Notes: generated by a model from the sequence alone, not told the origin. Positions 1 to 9,383 are shown, counted from the first letter of the stretch. The stretch: 45,063 nt of DNA from CAYRVX01 sp964642165 (GCA_964642165.1 CAZXOC010000017.1:1-45063), one strand, 5' to 3'. Translations and numbers: made by a program.

Positions 1-64
1 CGGCTCCGTGCCCCAAGGCCCACTCGGGAAGACCGAGCGCCGCGAGACCTGCCAGAACCCTCAT

Positions 65-92
65 AACCTATCATGAAACTTGGGTTTGTCAA
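65..92 (-). promoter_or_regulatory. Weak candidate promoter reading off the left edge
   Basis: On the minus strand a perfect TTGACA (87-92) is followed after 16 bases by TAGGTT (65-70), a poor -10 match. It lies downstream of the PEP-CTERM gene that ends at 166, so it would drive a gene left of the window. Only the -35 box is convincing. No gene is seen in 1-165. Confidence 0.3.
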
Positions 93-165
93 GCCCCGAG
101 TCGCTTGTATGCACGAGATCCCTGGGCCCGCCGCGTGGCGGTAAGGGCCCGCGGATGCCGGCGCG

Positions 166-3100
166 TCAGCGTGGGGGCCGGCGGCGGCGGAGCAGCACAG
201 CCGCACCAACGCCGATCAGTGCGAGGGCCGTCGGCTCCGGCACGGGCTCGCCGGGCACGTCGGCAGAGGGGAGCGTGAGCTGCCCGAAGTGGCCGCGCAG
301 CGTGAGGAAATCCGCGCGGTCCACGTCGCCATCGCCGTCGGTGTCGCCGTCGGCCCAGAGCGCCCCGCCCACGGTGCCCGCGGCTCGCTTCAGGGCGATG
401 TAGTCCAGGAAGTCCACGTCGCCGTCGAGATCCGCGTCGGCGTAGAGAAGCCGCTTGGCAGGGCCGGCGTTGCGGTAGTAGAGGCTCAGGCCGTTCAACT
501 CGATCCAGCCGTTGCCGCACAGCTCCAGCGTATCGACGTACAGCGCCTCGTTGCCGTCGCCGTCGAGTTGGTTGTCGAACTCGTCGATGAGCCGAACCGC
601 GCCGTAGAAGACGGTGAGCCGGCCAAGCGCGAAGTTGCTCGCCCACGCGCTGAGGTCGGGCCCGAGGTCCGCCCCGGCCACCTCCAGTAGCTGGGGACTG
701 TCCGGCGGTCGGTAGCCCCGCAATCTCACCGTGGCCTGGGACAGGTCGAACTCGCCGGCCCGGGTCGAGTGGTTGTAGAAGTCCCGCTCCAGCTCGATCT
801 CGACGAAGGGGCCCGATGCGGCAAGGACGCCGGCCGCGCCGACGGCCAGCGAGCCGGCCCCCACACGGGAGCTGCGCGGCAGCTCCAGCCTGCCGCTCCC
901 GGATAAGCCCACGCAGACATTCAGCGCGACACCACCAGAAGGGCATGTGACGGTGCCGCCATTTTCGATTCTCGCCTCGCTGCTGGCGCTCGGTACGCCT
1001 TGGCTCCAGTTGTCGGCGACGCGCCAGTCGCCGACGGCGTCGGGAGCGTGCTGCCAGTACGAGGCCGGCGCGGGGGCCGGCACGACCTCGCCGCTGGGCA
1101 GGATCCTGGCATCGTAGTTGCCCGGCAGCAGGCCCTCCGGCTCCAGGAAGATGATCTTCTGGAGCTGCTCGGGGGCCAGGCCGTGGGCGTCCGAGCCGAA
1201 GACGATCCGGTCAGATCCTCCCCCGTCAGGATCGCCGCCCCAGTTGCAGATCCAGAGCCGAGCATACCCAGGCCACGTGACGTCGCGGCTGTCGGCAAAG
1301 GTCACGGCGCTGCCCAGGCCGCGGGCCATGTCGATCTTCGCCCCGCCGCCGGTGACGGCGAGCGTGCCGAGCGTCTCGCTGCACCCGTTGACGTAGAACG
1401 GCCCGCAGTAGAGGTCCATCGACGCCTCGTCGGCGATCTGGTGGGAGTGGATGAGCTTCAGCGGGCCGAGCACACCGACGCTGCTCAGGGCCAGCACACC
1501 TTCCGGCTTGGCCAGCTCGAGTCGGCCGCCTTGGGCCGAGCTCATGCTCTGGATGTCGGCGAAGCGGTTGGCCGCGGTGCCCGAGAGGCGCAGGACGCCG
1601 CTGCCGTTCGCGCGGAGGGTGCCGACGTCCAGGGCGATCTGGATGTCCATGTCCACTTCGGCCGGGCCGTCCGCGATGTCGAGTTTGACCGGGGCACCCG
1701 GGCAGGCGTACCCCAGCGACATCCGCTGGTTCTCCGGGTAGTCCGACTCGGTCGTGATCAAGGCGGTGTCGGCCGATGCGTACGTCGTGATCCCGCCGCA
1801 GTCGAAGGTCGCCCCGGAGTCGCCCGTGCCGACGACGAGGATCCCCCCGGTCATGGTCAAGCCGCACTTCAACAAGGCGGTGCCCGGTTCGCCCGGCGGC
1901 CCGTCGCCGTCGAAGAGGAATTGCGCGCCGTCAAGGGTCAAGTTGCCGAAGATGTTGTTGACGCTGCCGGCACGGTAGGTGCATCCCTCATGGAGGCGGA
2001 CACGGCCGAAGCCAACGCTCTGTTCTCCGCTGACAACGACCGAACCCTCAGTGATCTCCAGGTCCCCCGCCGCCGCGCCGCTTGCCAGGTTCAGCTCGCC
2101 GGGGCCGGTCTTGGTGAGCTTGCCGCTGCCCGTCAGGCCGGGCGCGGCCCCGCCGTCCGCGGCCAGGATCGTGAAGGTCCCGGACGGCACGTGGATCGCC
2201 CCGCCCCCTTCTCCGATCGTGATCCGCCGGCCGGTCGTGAAGCCGGATGTGAGCTCGAGCGTCGCCCCGTTCTCGATCGTCACGCCTGGCGGCCCGTCCA
2301 TGCTGCCGAGCTGGGCGTCGCCGCCGATGACCAGCGTTCCTCCCAGGACCCGGGTGCCACCGAGACAGGGGTTGGTCCCCCCCAGCACCAAGCTGCCGTC
2401 GCCGGTCTTCTTGAGCGCCCCGTCGCCCACGATATCGGCGCCGATCGTCGCCTCCACCCCGGCCGGAACATGCACGCCCAGCGCGCTGAGGGCCAGCGTG
2501 CCCGGGCCGACGAGGCGGTAGCCGCTGGTGTGGAACGTCACCGTCCGGGCGGCGAGTTGGCCGTCGAGACTCACCTCACCGGGCGCGCCGGCGAAGACGG
2601 CATCGTGCCCGGCATCGCTGTCCCAGGCGTCGTCGCTGCTGCCGTCCGACCAGGCGGCTGTGGCGGCGTCCCACGTGCCCGGGCCCCCGCTGGGCGCCGC
2701 CGGCGTGCCGGCCGGGTCCCAGTCCCTATAGTGGTAGATCGGCGCCTCTTGGCCGCTGGCCACCAAGCCCCCCGTGGACAGCGAGTAGAGCCCGAAGCTC
2801 CGGGGCAGAAGCTGCGCCGGCTCGAAGAACGTCTGGAAGCCAACGTTCGGAGCGCCACGGCCGATGACCCCCAGTCCGCCGGCAAACCGCTCGCCGGCGC
2901 CGGGCTCGGCGAGGATCGCGGCGCCCAGGCCGCACGTCGGGAACTCCGCGTTGCCGGTGAAGACCTCGGCGAAGCCCTTGCCTGTCGGCAAATCCCCCCC
3001 TGGTCCGAAGGCGACGACGGGCTCCGGCTGCGGCGCGCTCAGCATCCCGCCGAACGACCACTGCCAGGCGGGGTCCATCTGCCCCTCCACCTCAATCGAC

Positions 3101-3735
3101 TGCCCGGCCGGAATGTCGGGCAGGACGAGATACCGTGTCCAGGGGTCCAGTGCGATGTGGCAGTCGGTGATGTCGTAGGCGGACGTGTTCTGGAGGGTCC
3201 ACCTGGTGCGGGGGATCTCCGGTTGGCGGAGGCGCATGTTCAGTCGGAGGGCCACTGCTGATCGGATGTCTGACCAGGCGCCGCCCCCTCCCCCGGGAGG
3301 CGGCCAGAGGCCGACGGCTGTCATTCCGAGGTTGTCGGAGTAATCGGCGGGGGCGACGGACAGGTCCACGTCGGCAGAGGTCCTGCCCACGAACACGGGC
3401 TGCTCCCAGCGGATCAGGCCCCCGGTCTGCGAATCATCGACGACAGCGAGGTATCGCTCCTCCGAGCCGCGCACAAAGGACCCGTACATGCCGGCGGGCA
3501 GGTCGTCGAAACGCGAACCGGGCCTGTGGAAGTAGATCTCGTAGCCCTTGATCGTGTTGTTCGGCTCGTTGGAGCCGATGTAGATCGTGTACTCGTAGAT
3601 CACCAGCGCGTTGTCGGCGAAGAACTCGACCGATTGCTCCGACCCGGCGCCGAAGCTCTTTGCCGACGCCGCTCCGGGCAGGATGCCCAGGGCGCACACC
3701 ACGCCCACGAACACGAGCTTCTTGTGACCAGCCAT
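166..3735 (-). CDS. PEP-CTERM/dockerin-like secreted protein with autotransporter-type strand repeats
   Basis: A 1,189-residue exported protein of unknown substrate. An N-terminal signal peptide ends near PGAASA (residue 25). Residues about 435-475 and 535-568 carry KTGDGSLVLGG and KTGPGELNL repeats typical of autotransporter-associated beta strands, so the middle is probably a beta-solenoid. Residues about 1091-1148 hold two EF-hand-like calcium loops (DADLDGDVD and DTDGDGDVD), a type I dockerin-like pair common in planctomycetes. The end is a PEP-CTERM signal: VPEP near residue 1165, a hydrophobic stretch, then RRRR. In this family the tail is recognised by an exosortase for surface sorting; no exosortase gene is in the window. 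The start is supported by GGAGGG eight bases upstream. The last 250 residues closely resemble those of the upstream amylase gene. Probable role: cell-surface or matrix structure; no catalytic motif was seen. Confidence 0.88.
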   Translation of the reverse strand: MAGHKKLVFVGVVCALGILPGAASAKSFGAGSEQSVEFFADNALVIYEYTIYIGSNEPNNTIKGYEIYFHRPGSRFDDLPAGMYGSFVRGSEERYLAVVDDSQTGGLIRWEQPVFVGRTSADVDLSVAPADYSDNLGMTAVGLWPPPGGGGGAWSDIRSAVALRLNMRLRQPEIPRTRWTLQNTSAYDITDCHIALDPWTRYLVLPDIPAGQSIEVEGQMDPAWQWSFGGMLSAPQPEPVVAFGPGGDLPTGKGFAEVFTGNAEFPTCGLGAAILAEPGAGERFAGGLGVIGRGAPNVGFQTFFEPAQLLPRSFGLYSLSTGGLVASGQEAPIYHYRDWDPAGTPAAPSGGPGTWDAATAAWSDGSSDDAWDSDAGHDAVFAGAPGEVSLDGQLAARTVTFHTSGYRLVGPGTLALSALGVHVPAGVEATIGADIVGDGALKKTGDGSLVLGGTNPCLGGTRVLGGTLVIGGDAQLGSMDGPPGVTIENGATLELTSGFTTGRRITIGEGGGAIHVPSGTFTILAADGGAAPGLTGSGKLTKTGPGELNLASGAAAGDLEITEGSVVVSGEQSVGFGRVRLHEGCTYRAGSVNNIFGNLTLDGAQFLFDGDGPPGEPGTALLKCGLTMTGGILVVGTGDSGATFDCGGITTYASADTALITTESDYPENQRMSLGYACPGAPVKLDIADGPAEVDMDIQIALDVGTLRANGSGVLRLSGTAANRFADIQSMSSAQGGRLELAKPEGVLALSSVGVLGPLKLIHSHQIADEASMDLYCGPFYVNGCSETLGTLAVTGGGAKIDMARGLGSAVTFADSRDVTWPGYARLWICNWGGDPDGGGSDRIVFGSDAHGLAPEQLQKIIFLEPEGLLPGNYDARILPSGEVVPAPAPASYWQHAPDAVGDWRVADNWSQGVPSASSEARIENGGTVTCPSGGVALNVCVGLSGSGRLELPRSSRVGAGSLAVGAAGVLAASGPFVEIELERDFYNHSTRAGEFDLSQATVRLRGYRPPDSPQLLEVAGADLGPDLSAWASNFALGRLTVFYGAVRLIDEFDNQLDGDGNEALYVDTLELCGNGWIELNGLSLYYRNAGPAKRLLYADADLDGDVDFLDYIALKRAAGTVGGALWADGDTDGDGDVDRADFLTLRGHFGQLTLPSADVPGEPVPEPTALALIGVGAAVLLRRRRPPR

Positions 3736-3743
3736 CTCTCAGG

Positions 3744-3768
3744 CCCTCCGGGCCGGCATGACCGGCCC
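3744..3768 (-). promoter_or_regulatory. Hairpin abutting the ribosome binding site of the PEP-CTERM gene
   Basis: A perfect 7-bp stem (3750-3756 with 3762-3768, 5-base loop) directly touches the GGAGGG Shine-Dalgarno (3744-3749) of the gene starting at 3735. It lies in the 64-base gap after the amylase-like gene. It could be a weak terminator or attenuator for the upstream gene, or a structure that affects ribosome access. There is no U-tract, so a simple terminator is not clear. Confidence 0.4.
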
Positions 3769-3799
3769 TCGTGCGCCGGCGTTTGGGTGCTTGACCAAC

Positions 3800-6700
3800 T
3801 TACCCCTTGGGCAGTCTTCGGTGAGACGGCTCTCCGTGCCCCGTCATCCCGGATCGACCTGCCCGTGCCGGCTCCGTAACGTTCGAGAACCAATCTTGAC
3901 GCAACGGGTAGTATACCGTCACTTGCCCGCTTCGTCCACGGTTTCGCGAGGTGCTACTCCCGCGTGCCTCCGGGGCTGCCGGACGAGCCCGGCGGCGTCG
4001 GGGCGCCAGCACGGCTGCGCCGGCGGCTAGGAGCATAAGCGTCGCTGGCTCGGGGACGGCTCCGTTTGGCGCTGTGGCGGGCGACAGAGGTCCGCACTCG
4101 AAGTTGGTGCGCAGCGCGAGGAAATCGTCGCGGTCCACGTCGCCATCGCCGTCCGTGTCGCCGTCGGCCCACAGCGCGCCCGCGGCCGCGCCGATCGAGC
4201 GCTTCAGGGCGACATAGTCCAGGAAGTCCACGTCGCCGTTGAGGTCCGCGTCGGCGTAGACGAGTCGCTTGGGCGCCCCGCCGTTGCGGTAGTACAGGGC
4301 GAGGCCGTCCAGGTCGATCCAGCCCTGGCCGTCGGGCGTGCCCTCGCCCGGGGCGGCGAGCACGAGGTCGCCGACGTAGAGGGCGTCGTTGCCGTTGCCG
4401 TCGGAGGGGTTGTCGAACAGGTCCACCAGCCGGACGCGCGCGCCGGGCTCGACGAGCAGCTCGGCGATCGCGTGGTTGGCCGACCAGCCGCCGGGGTCGA
4501 GTCCCCGGTCAACGCCAGCGGCCTCCAGGAGCTGCGGATCGGCCCGGCCGCCCGGGCCGCCGAAGCGGATCGCCGCGCCCGCGAGATCGACGTCGCCCGA
4601 GCGCGTCGAAAGGTCCAGCAGGTCGCCGGTGAGGTGGATCTCGCTGCCCGCGTCGGTGGTGACGGCGCCGCCGGGGGCGACGTGCAGCGATCCCGTCCGC
4701 AGTACCGCGCCGCTCAGAACCAGCGTGCCGGCCTGGCGGATGCCGACGTAGGTGTTCCCCGCGCGGGCCTCGCCGGCGGCGGTGACGGTTCGCCCGTCGT
4801 CGACGTGGGCGCCGGTCGCGCCGCCGGGCACGCCGGCCGTCCAGCCGTTCGCGTCGGACCAGGCGCCCGAGGCGCCCTGCCATCGCGTCGCCGGCTCGGG
4901 CAGGACGCCGAAGCCGTCGATCAGCAGGTAGCCGTCCAGCGGGCCCACCGTCCCGTCGGCGTCGAGGTCGCAGAGCCAGTCGCTCTCGCCGAAGGCGGCG
5001 CGAACGGCGGCGTGGTCGCCCGCGTCGCGGACGCTGTCGAGATTGACGTCGCTGCGGCGCTGCCGCACGGCGGCGAGCGTGTCCAGCACGGCCGGGGCGG
5101 CGCCCGCGCCGGTCAGCACGGCGTCCATTCCCAGCAGGTCGTGCGTGTCCACCAGGCCGTCGCCGTTGACGTCGGCGGCCGCGTGGAACTGCGTGTTGCG
5201 GCTCCAGAGCACCTCCTCGAACGCGCCGGGCGCGTCGGACAGGTCGGCGGGCGTCAGCGCGCCGTCGAGGTCCAGGTCCCCGACGCCCCGCCCGATGGGC
5301 GTCGCGGCGGAGAGCCCCGCGAAGCGCTGCACGTTGACGCGGTCGGTCTGCTCGAACGTCACGACGGTTGCGACGTGGTTGCCGCTGGCGAGGGCGAAGA
5401 AGCCGTAGGCGAACAGGTCGCGGTCGATCCGCCCGGCGCGGCCCTGGCCGCCCGCGGCGCGCCCGACGAGCTCGGCGTCCGTCGTGGCGGCGGGCTCGTC
5501 GAGGAAGACGTGCACCGCGTCGGCCGTCTTGTCCACCGACCGGACGAGCAGGTCCTGGTTGTTCGCGTCGTCGGGCGCCGAGGCGAACGGCTGGAAGCCC
5601 TCGACGGCCGAGACCGGCGGCAGGCGGTCCACGTAGACCACCTTCTTGAAGCTCGAGTAGATCGCCGGGCCGTCGTCCGTGCGGTGGCGGAACGCGCGGA
5701 CCTCGAGGTAGTGCGTGCCCTCGGCGAGCTTCGTCGTGTCGATCGCCTGGACGAACTCCCCGTCGCCGTGCCAGTCGGGATCGCCCAGCCCCCCGGGGCC
5801 GATCAGCGGGCTGGCCTTGTCCGTGAAGCGCTCGAAGCCGTAGCTGACGGTCCCGGGCGCGGTGAAGTCGACGTCGCCGCTGCCGTTGACGTCCACGCCG
5901 CCGTCGAGCCGGAGCAGCGCATTGTCCCCGTCGGCCCAGACGTCGCGGTGGGAGCCCAGCAGGTAGACCGGCTCGGTGCGCAGGGCCACCTGAAGCGTGT
6001 CGCCCGTCGCGACATGCAGGTCGGCCAGGCGCGTGATGCCGTTCTCGTAGTCGTTGGCGTTGGGCTCGCCGCCGGGCAGGACGCCCGAGACGCCCTCCAG
6101 CTCCACCCCGGCCGGGGCCTGCGGGCCGCTCAGCCCGTAGATCAGCGCACCCGTGCGGTGGTAGGAGGGGTGCATGTTCAGGTCGTACGACGTGTTCCGC
6201 AGGAAGCGGCAATTGACCGTGCCGTCGCCGTTGACGACCAGCAGCTCGGGGATGTCGTTCCACGGGTCGATGCCCGCGTCGGCGGCCGCCCCCGTCAGCT
6301 CGATCAGCGGCGTGCCGGGCGCGAAGCTCGTCGGAACCGTCCGCGAGTCGAAGCCGGCGTCCGTGCGGTTGCTCAGCAGGATGATCGCCGAGCCGCACCG
6401 CTCGAAGGCGAAGATCTCCTTCTCGATCCACCGCTCGCAGTAGTTGCCGCGCCCGTGCGTGTTGCGGATCTCGACGAGGCGCCTGGCGTAGTCGCCGTAG
6501 ACCCCGCCGAGCGCGTCGCCCCGCCCGAGCTTGGGGAAGTCGCGCCCCTCGCCGAACTCGCGCCCGTTGAGGTACACCACCGCACTGCCGGGGTGCATCA
6601 GGACGTAGGCGTGAGCGACGTTGGACAGCTCCGGCCCCCAGTCGTCGTGGCTCTGGACGAACATCACGCCCTGCGAGCCGTTGTGCATCCCGTCGTCGTG

Positions 6701-7903
6701 GGTGTCCATCGCGGCGTCGCGGACGTGGTGCCAGTTGTTGACGTAGCCGCTGCCGGTCAGGTTGTCCCGCAGGGCGAAGTGCAGGGGGAAGTCCAGCACG
6801 TCGCGGTTGCCCCCGATGACGCCCGGCTGGGCGGGGTCGATCGTCTTCTTGACGAACGTCTGGAGGTAGCCGCGGTCGCCGGTGTAGGCCTCGCAATAGC
6901 TGAAGACGTGCTCCCGCGAGCCGTCGAGGTTGCGCCGGGGGTTCTGGCGGTAGACGGCCCGGTCGACGTAGTCGAGGACCCACCCCTCGACGTGCTTGGC
7001 CGCGTCGATCCGCAGGCCGTCGACGCCGACGCCCTGCACCATCCACTGGAGGTAGCGCATGAGGTAGCCCATGGCGTTCTCCTCGGTGGGGTCGCCGGCG
7101 AGCGGATCGTCGAGGTTGAAGGGGTGGATGGGGATGTCGCCCTGCCCGGTGGCGGGGTCGTAGACCATGATGGGCGTCAGGTCGCGATCGGGGTAGAAGC
7201 GGCGGTTGGCGCTCGTCGGCACGTTGGCCAGCCGCCCGGCGAAGGGCGTCGTGCCGAGCAGCGGGATGTTCCGCGGGTCGCCGGCGTCGACGGGGTGGCG
7301 GATGAAGGTGTGGTTCTTCTCGTGGGCGATGTCCACCAGCCCGGCGAGTCGCCCGAAGACGTCCCCGCCCGCGAAGGCCGAGTGGAAGTCGCCGTCGACG
7401 TCGCCGGCCAGGGTGATGGCCAGCCCCGGGTAGCCGCCCGCCGCGACGAAGCCGTCCGTGGCGAGGTCGGCGAAGCCCGCGTGGTTGATGACCGTGTCGA
7501 CGTGCAGGTCGACGCCGGCGCGGTGGAACGTATCGGCCACCGTGCGGAGGCCCGTCTCGGTGCCGTAGAGCGTGGGGTCCCGCGGGCGGCCGAGGTCGAA
7601 GCGGTCGTAGGGGTCGTAGCCGACGGACAGGTCGCCCTGCTCGGCCCGCCCCGGCGGCGGCAGCCAGGCGGCCCCGTAGCCGGCCAGGAACAGGTCCGCC
7701 GTCCGCCGCTCGATCGTCTCGTAGGACGCCTCGAACCACTGGAGGATCGCCGGCGCCGAGACGTCGTGCTGGGCGCGGGCCGGCCCGGGCGGCGAGGCGA
7801 GGGCGCACAGCGCGACCGCCGCGGCGGCGAACCGCGGGATGGCCGGGGCCGAGGCGGTCCGCCGTCCGGACCCTGCGCGGGCTTCTCGGGCAGGATGAGC
7901 CAT
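3800..7903 (-). CDS. Secreted GH13 alpha-amylase-family protein with dockerin-like and PEP-CTERM modules
   Basis: A 1,367-residue protein, predicted to cleave or remodel alpha-glucans outside the cytoplasm. A signal peptide ends near PARA/Q45. The GH13 barrel shows region I DTVINH (136-141), region II GLRIDAAKH with predicted nucleophile Asp300, predicted acid/base Glu338 in YCEAYTG, and the QSHDD region IV with Asp420. A long linker contains EF-hand-like loops (DVNGDGLVD, DLDADGTVG). The C-terminal cassette (residues about 1060-1290) matches that of the next gene downstream and ends in a dockerin-like pair. VPEP plus a hydrophobic stretch and RRRR form the PEP-CTERM, but translation continues about 62 residues beyond the arginines, which is abnormal. 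That tail overlaps a promoter-like site at 3910-3938. Start chosen at 7903 because GGAGGAG lies just upstream. Family assignment is firm; substrate is inferred. Confidence 0.9.
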   Translation of the reverse strand: MAHPAREARAGSGRRTASAPAIPRFAAAAVALCALASPPGPARAQHDVSAPAILQWFEASYETIERRTADLFLAGYGAAWLPPPGRAEQGDLSVGYDPYDRFDLGRPRDPTLYGTETGLRTVADTFHRAGVDLHVDTVINHAGFADLATDGFVAAGGYPGLAITLAGDVDGDFHSAFAGGDVFGRLAGLVDIAHEKNHTFIRHPVDAGDPRNIPLLGTTPFAGRLANVPTSANRRFYPDRDLTPIMVYDPATGQGDIPIHPFNLDDPLAGDPTEENAMGYLMRYLQWMVQGVGVDGLRIDAAKHVEGWVLDYVDRAVYRQNPRRNLDGSREHVFSYCEAYTGDRGYLQTFVKKTIDPAQPGVIGGNRDVLDFPLHFALRDNLTGSGYVNNWHHVRDAAMDTHDDGMHNGSQGVMFVQSHDDWGPELSNVAHAYVLMHPGSAVVYLNGREFGEGRDFPKLGRGDALGGVYGDYARRLVEIRNTHGRGNYCERWIEKEIFAFERCGSAIILLSNRTDAGFDSRTVPTSFAPGTPLIELTGAAADAGIDPWNDIPELLVVNGDGTVNCRFLRNTSYDLNMHPSYHRTGALIYGLSGPQAPAGVELEGVSGVLPGGEPNANDYENGITRLADLHVATGDTLQVALRTEPVYLLGSHRDVWADGDNALLRLDGGVDVNGSGDVDFTAPGTVSYGFERFTDKASPLIGPGGLGDPDWHGDGEFVQAIDTTKLAEGTHYLEVRAFRHRTDDGPAIYSSFKKVVYVDRLPPVSAVEGFQPFASAPDDANNQDLLVRSVDKTADAVHVFLDEPAATTDAELVGRAAGGQGRAGRIDRDLFAYGFFALASGNHVATVVTFEQTDRVNVQRFAGLSAATPIGRGVGDLDLDGALTPADLSDAPGAFEEVLWSRNTQFHAAADVNGDGLVDTHDLLGMDAVLTGAGAAPAVLDTLAAVRQRRSDVNLDSVRDAGDHAAVRAAFGESDWLCDLDADGTVGPLDGYLLIDGFGVLPEPATRWQGASGAWSDANGWTAGVPGGATGAHVDDGRTVTAAGEARAGNTYVGIRQAGTLVLSGAVLRTGSLHVAPGGAVTTDAGSEIHLTGDLLDLSTRSGDVDLAGAAIRFGGPGGRADPQLLEAAGVDRGLDPGGWSANHAIAELLVEPGARVRLVDLFDNPSDGNGNDALYVGDLVLAAPGEGTPDGQGWIDLDGLALYYRNGGAPKRLVYADADLNGDVDFLDYVALKRSIGAAAGALWADGDTDGDGDVDRDDFLALRTNFECGPLSPATAPNGAVPEPATLMLLAAGAAVLAPRRRRARPAAPEARGSSTSRNRGRSGQVTVYYPLRQDWFSNVTEPARAGRSGMTGHGEPSHRRLPKG
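3910..3938 (-). promoter_or_regulatory. Candidate sigma70-type promoter for the downstream PEP-CTERM gene
   Basis: TGGACG (3933-3938, 4 of 6) and TATACT (3910-3915, 5 of 6) are 17 bases apart on the minus strand. The predicted start point is near 3903, about 168 bases before the gene starting at 3735. It lies inside the anomalous C-terminal extension of the amylase-like gene, suggesting that the extension was originally intergenic. Confidence 0.45.
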
Positions 7904-7996
7904 CCACTCCTCCGAGCGGGCATGCGCTGTCGGGTGCGTCTCCCCCGGGCGCGACGGGCGGGCCCGAGGAGACGGTTGTGCTCCTCAACACGCATA

Positions 7997-8025
7997 ACTA
8001 TAATGTAATGAACAACTTTTGTCAA
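7997..8025 (-). promoter_or_regulatory. Strong sigma70-type promoter of the amylase-like gene
   Basis: A perfect TTGACA (8020-8025) and TATAGT (7997-8002) are separated by exactly 17 bases on the minus strand, inside a short AT-rich stretch in otherwise very GC-rich DNA. The predicted transcript starts near 7990, giving an untranslated leader of about 87 bases before the start codon at 7903. Confidence 0.75.
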
Positions 8026-8123
8026 CGCCCCCCGGCCGGGTGCTCCATCCGCCGCGCCAGGTGGAGGGCGTGGGTCTCCCCATCCGGCGGAAACACCGGC
8101 GGCTGCGGAGGGTTGTACCGTCC

Positions 8124-9341
8124 ATGCGAAAGTACTCGCGGTTGACGACATACCGAAGGGCGATGATCGGAGGGCTGGGGCTGTGTCTGGCCCTGTGCGC
8201 CGGGCCGGCGCGGCGTGTCCATGCCGATGCGAAGTCACCCAGCGGCCGCACGGGCGCTGGGCTGTCCGACGAGCAGCGGGGGCGGCTTGCGGCGCTGAAG
8301 GCCCAGGCGCTGGGGCGGGACTTCGACAAGACGCTCGACGCGATGCGGCAGATGGTGGCCATGGGCCCGGCCGTGCGCAGTGAGCTGCTCGGGCTGCTGG
8401 GGACGCTGCTGGAGCGGAACGGCGCGGCTGTCAAGGCCGCGGCGCGAGCCGTCGGCCCCATCCAGCGCATCAAGCCGACCGAGGAGAAGCTCCGCCAGCT
8501 CCGCGCCGAGGCCCTGGCGAACATCGCCAAGCTTCAGAAGCACGACCAGTCGATCCCAAAGGCGCGGGCGTACTACCCGTTGCTGCTGGCCGGGACGAAG
8601 CGGCTGTCGCGGACGTTGGCCGCGCGCAGCCGCCTGGTGGACCTGGTGGCGCAGCGCCTGACGCTGCTTCGCATCCGCGGTCGGGCCGGCGGGGCGGGTC
8701 AGGAGCTCACGCCGAGCGCCGACGGGCGTCCCTCCGCGATCGAGCGGGCCGGGCAGGCCCTTGGCGTCTCGCTCCGCGGCGCGCGGCGGCTCGACGCCCT
8801 GGAGCGGCTGCCGGGGCTGAAGGAGCTGTTCCTCTATCGCCTGAACCGGCGGATCGCCGCCCACAACAAGGCGCTTTGGCGCACGATGCACGGCGAGGAG
8901 GTGCGGAACGTCCAGGCGGTGAACGACTACCGCGAGGCGCTGGGGCTCCTGCGGCTGGAGATCGACCTGCGGCTGCTGCAGTCGGCCAGGCGGCACAGCA
9001 AGGAGATGGTCGACCTGGGCTACTTCAGCCACGACTCGCCCACGGAAGGGCACAAGGGCTTCGGCGCACGGGCCAAACAGGCCGGGTATCCCAAGCCCGC
9101 CGGCGAGAACATCGCCACGGGGACCCGCCTCCACGGCGGGGAGGCGTCCTTCCAGCAGTGGTTCGGCAGCCCGCCGCATCACCGGAACATGGTCCACGCG
9201 AGCTACACGGCCATCGGCGTGGGCAAGTGGGACGGGCTCTGGACGCAGAACTTCGGGCGGGGCGAGCGGCTGATGGGGGCCGACGAGGCGGCGCGCCGCG
9301 CCGCGGCGCCCAAGGGGCCGATCCTGCCGCCACAGCGATAG
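8124..9341 (+). CDS. Secreted CAP/SCP-domain protein
   Basis: A 405-residue exported protein. The start at 8124 is chosen over an upstream in-frame codon because GGAGGG lies at 8107-8112 and because it begins a clear signal peptide (IGGLGLCLALCAG, likely cleaved after VHA). Residues about 50-260 are charged and helix-prone, with no recognised domain. Residues about 265-380 form a CAP (SCP/PR-1) fold: NDYREALGL, His291 in RHSKEM, GYFSHDSP, GENIATG, and the PPHHRNM motif with the second conserved histidine, ending in WTQNFG. In bacteria this family is secreted and its functions are poorly defined; metal or lipid binding and peptidase-like roles have been proposed. It is divergent from the amylase-like gene and convergent with the next gene. 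Confidence 0.85.
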   Translation: MRKYSRLTTYRRAMIGGLGLCLALCAGPARRVHADAKSPSGRTGAGLSDEQRGRLAALKAQALGRDFDKTLDAMRQMVAMGPAVRSELLGLLGTLLERNGAAVKAAARAVGPIQRIKPTEEKLRQLRAEALANIAKLQKHDQSIPKARAYYPLLLAGTKRLSRTLAARSRLVDLVAQRLTLLRIRGRAGGAGQELTPSADGRPSAIERAGQALGVSLRGARRLDALERLPGLKELFLYRLNRRIAAHNKALWRTMHGEEVRNVQAVNDYREALGLLRLEIDLRLLQSARRHSKEMVDLGYFSHDSPTEGHKGFGARAKQAGYPKPAGENIATGTRLHGGEASFQQWFGSPPHHRNMVHASYTAIGVGKWDGLWTQNFGRGERLMGADEAARRAAAPKGPILPPQR

Positions 9342-9357
9342 GCCGGCGCCCGGACGT

Positions 9358-9374
9358 GCCGACGAACCGTCGGC
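9358..9374. terminator. Small hairpin between convergent genes
   Basis: CCGACG and CGTCGG pair around a 3-base loop in the 42-base gap between the stop of the CAP gene (9341) and the stop of the convergent gene (9384). There is no clear U-tract. It may help end transcription from either side; weak evidence. Confidence 0.3.
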
Positions 9375-9383
9375 GGTCGCCCG

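Noticed and set aside
4472..8008. Long plus-strand open frame opposite the amylase-like gene
   Set aside because: It is antisense to a gene with clear GH13 motifs, is rich in Arg, Val, Ala and Gly, has no family resemblance, and reflects GC-biased third positions.
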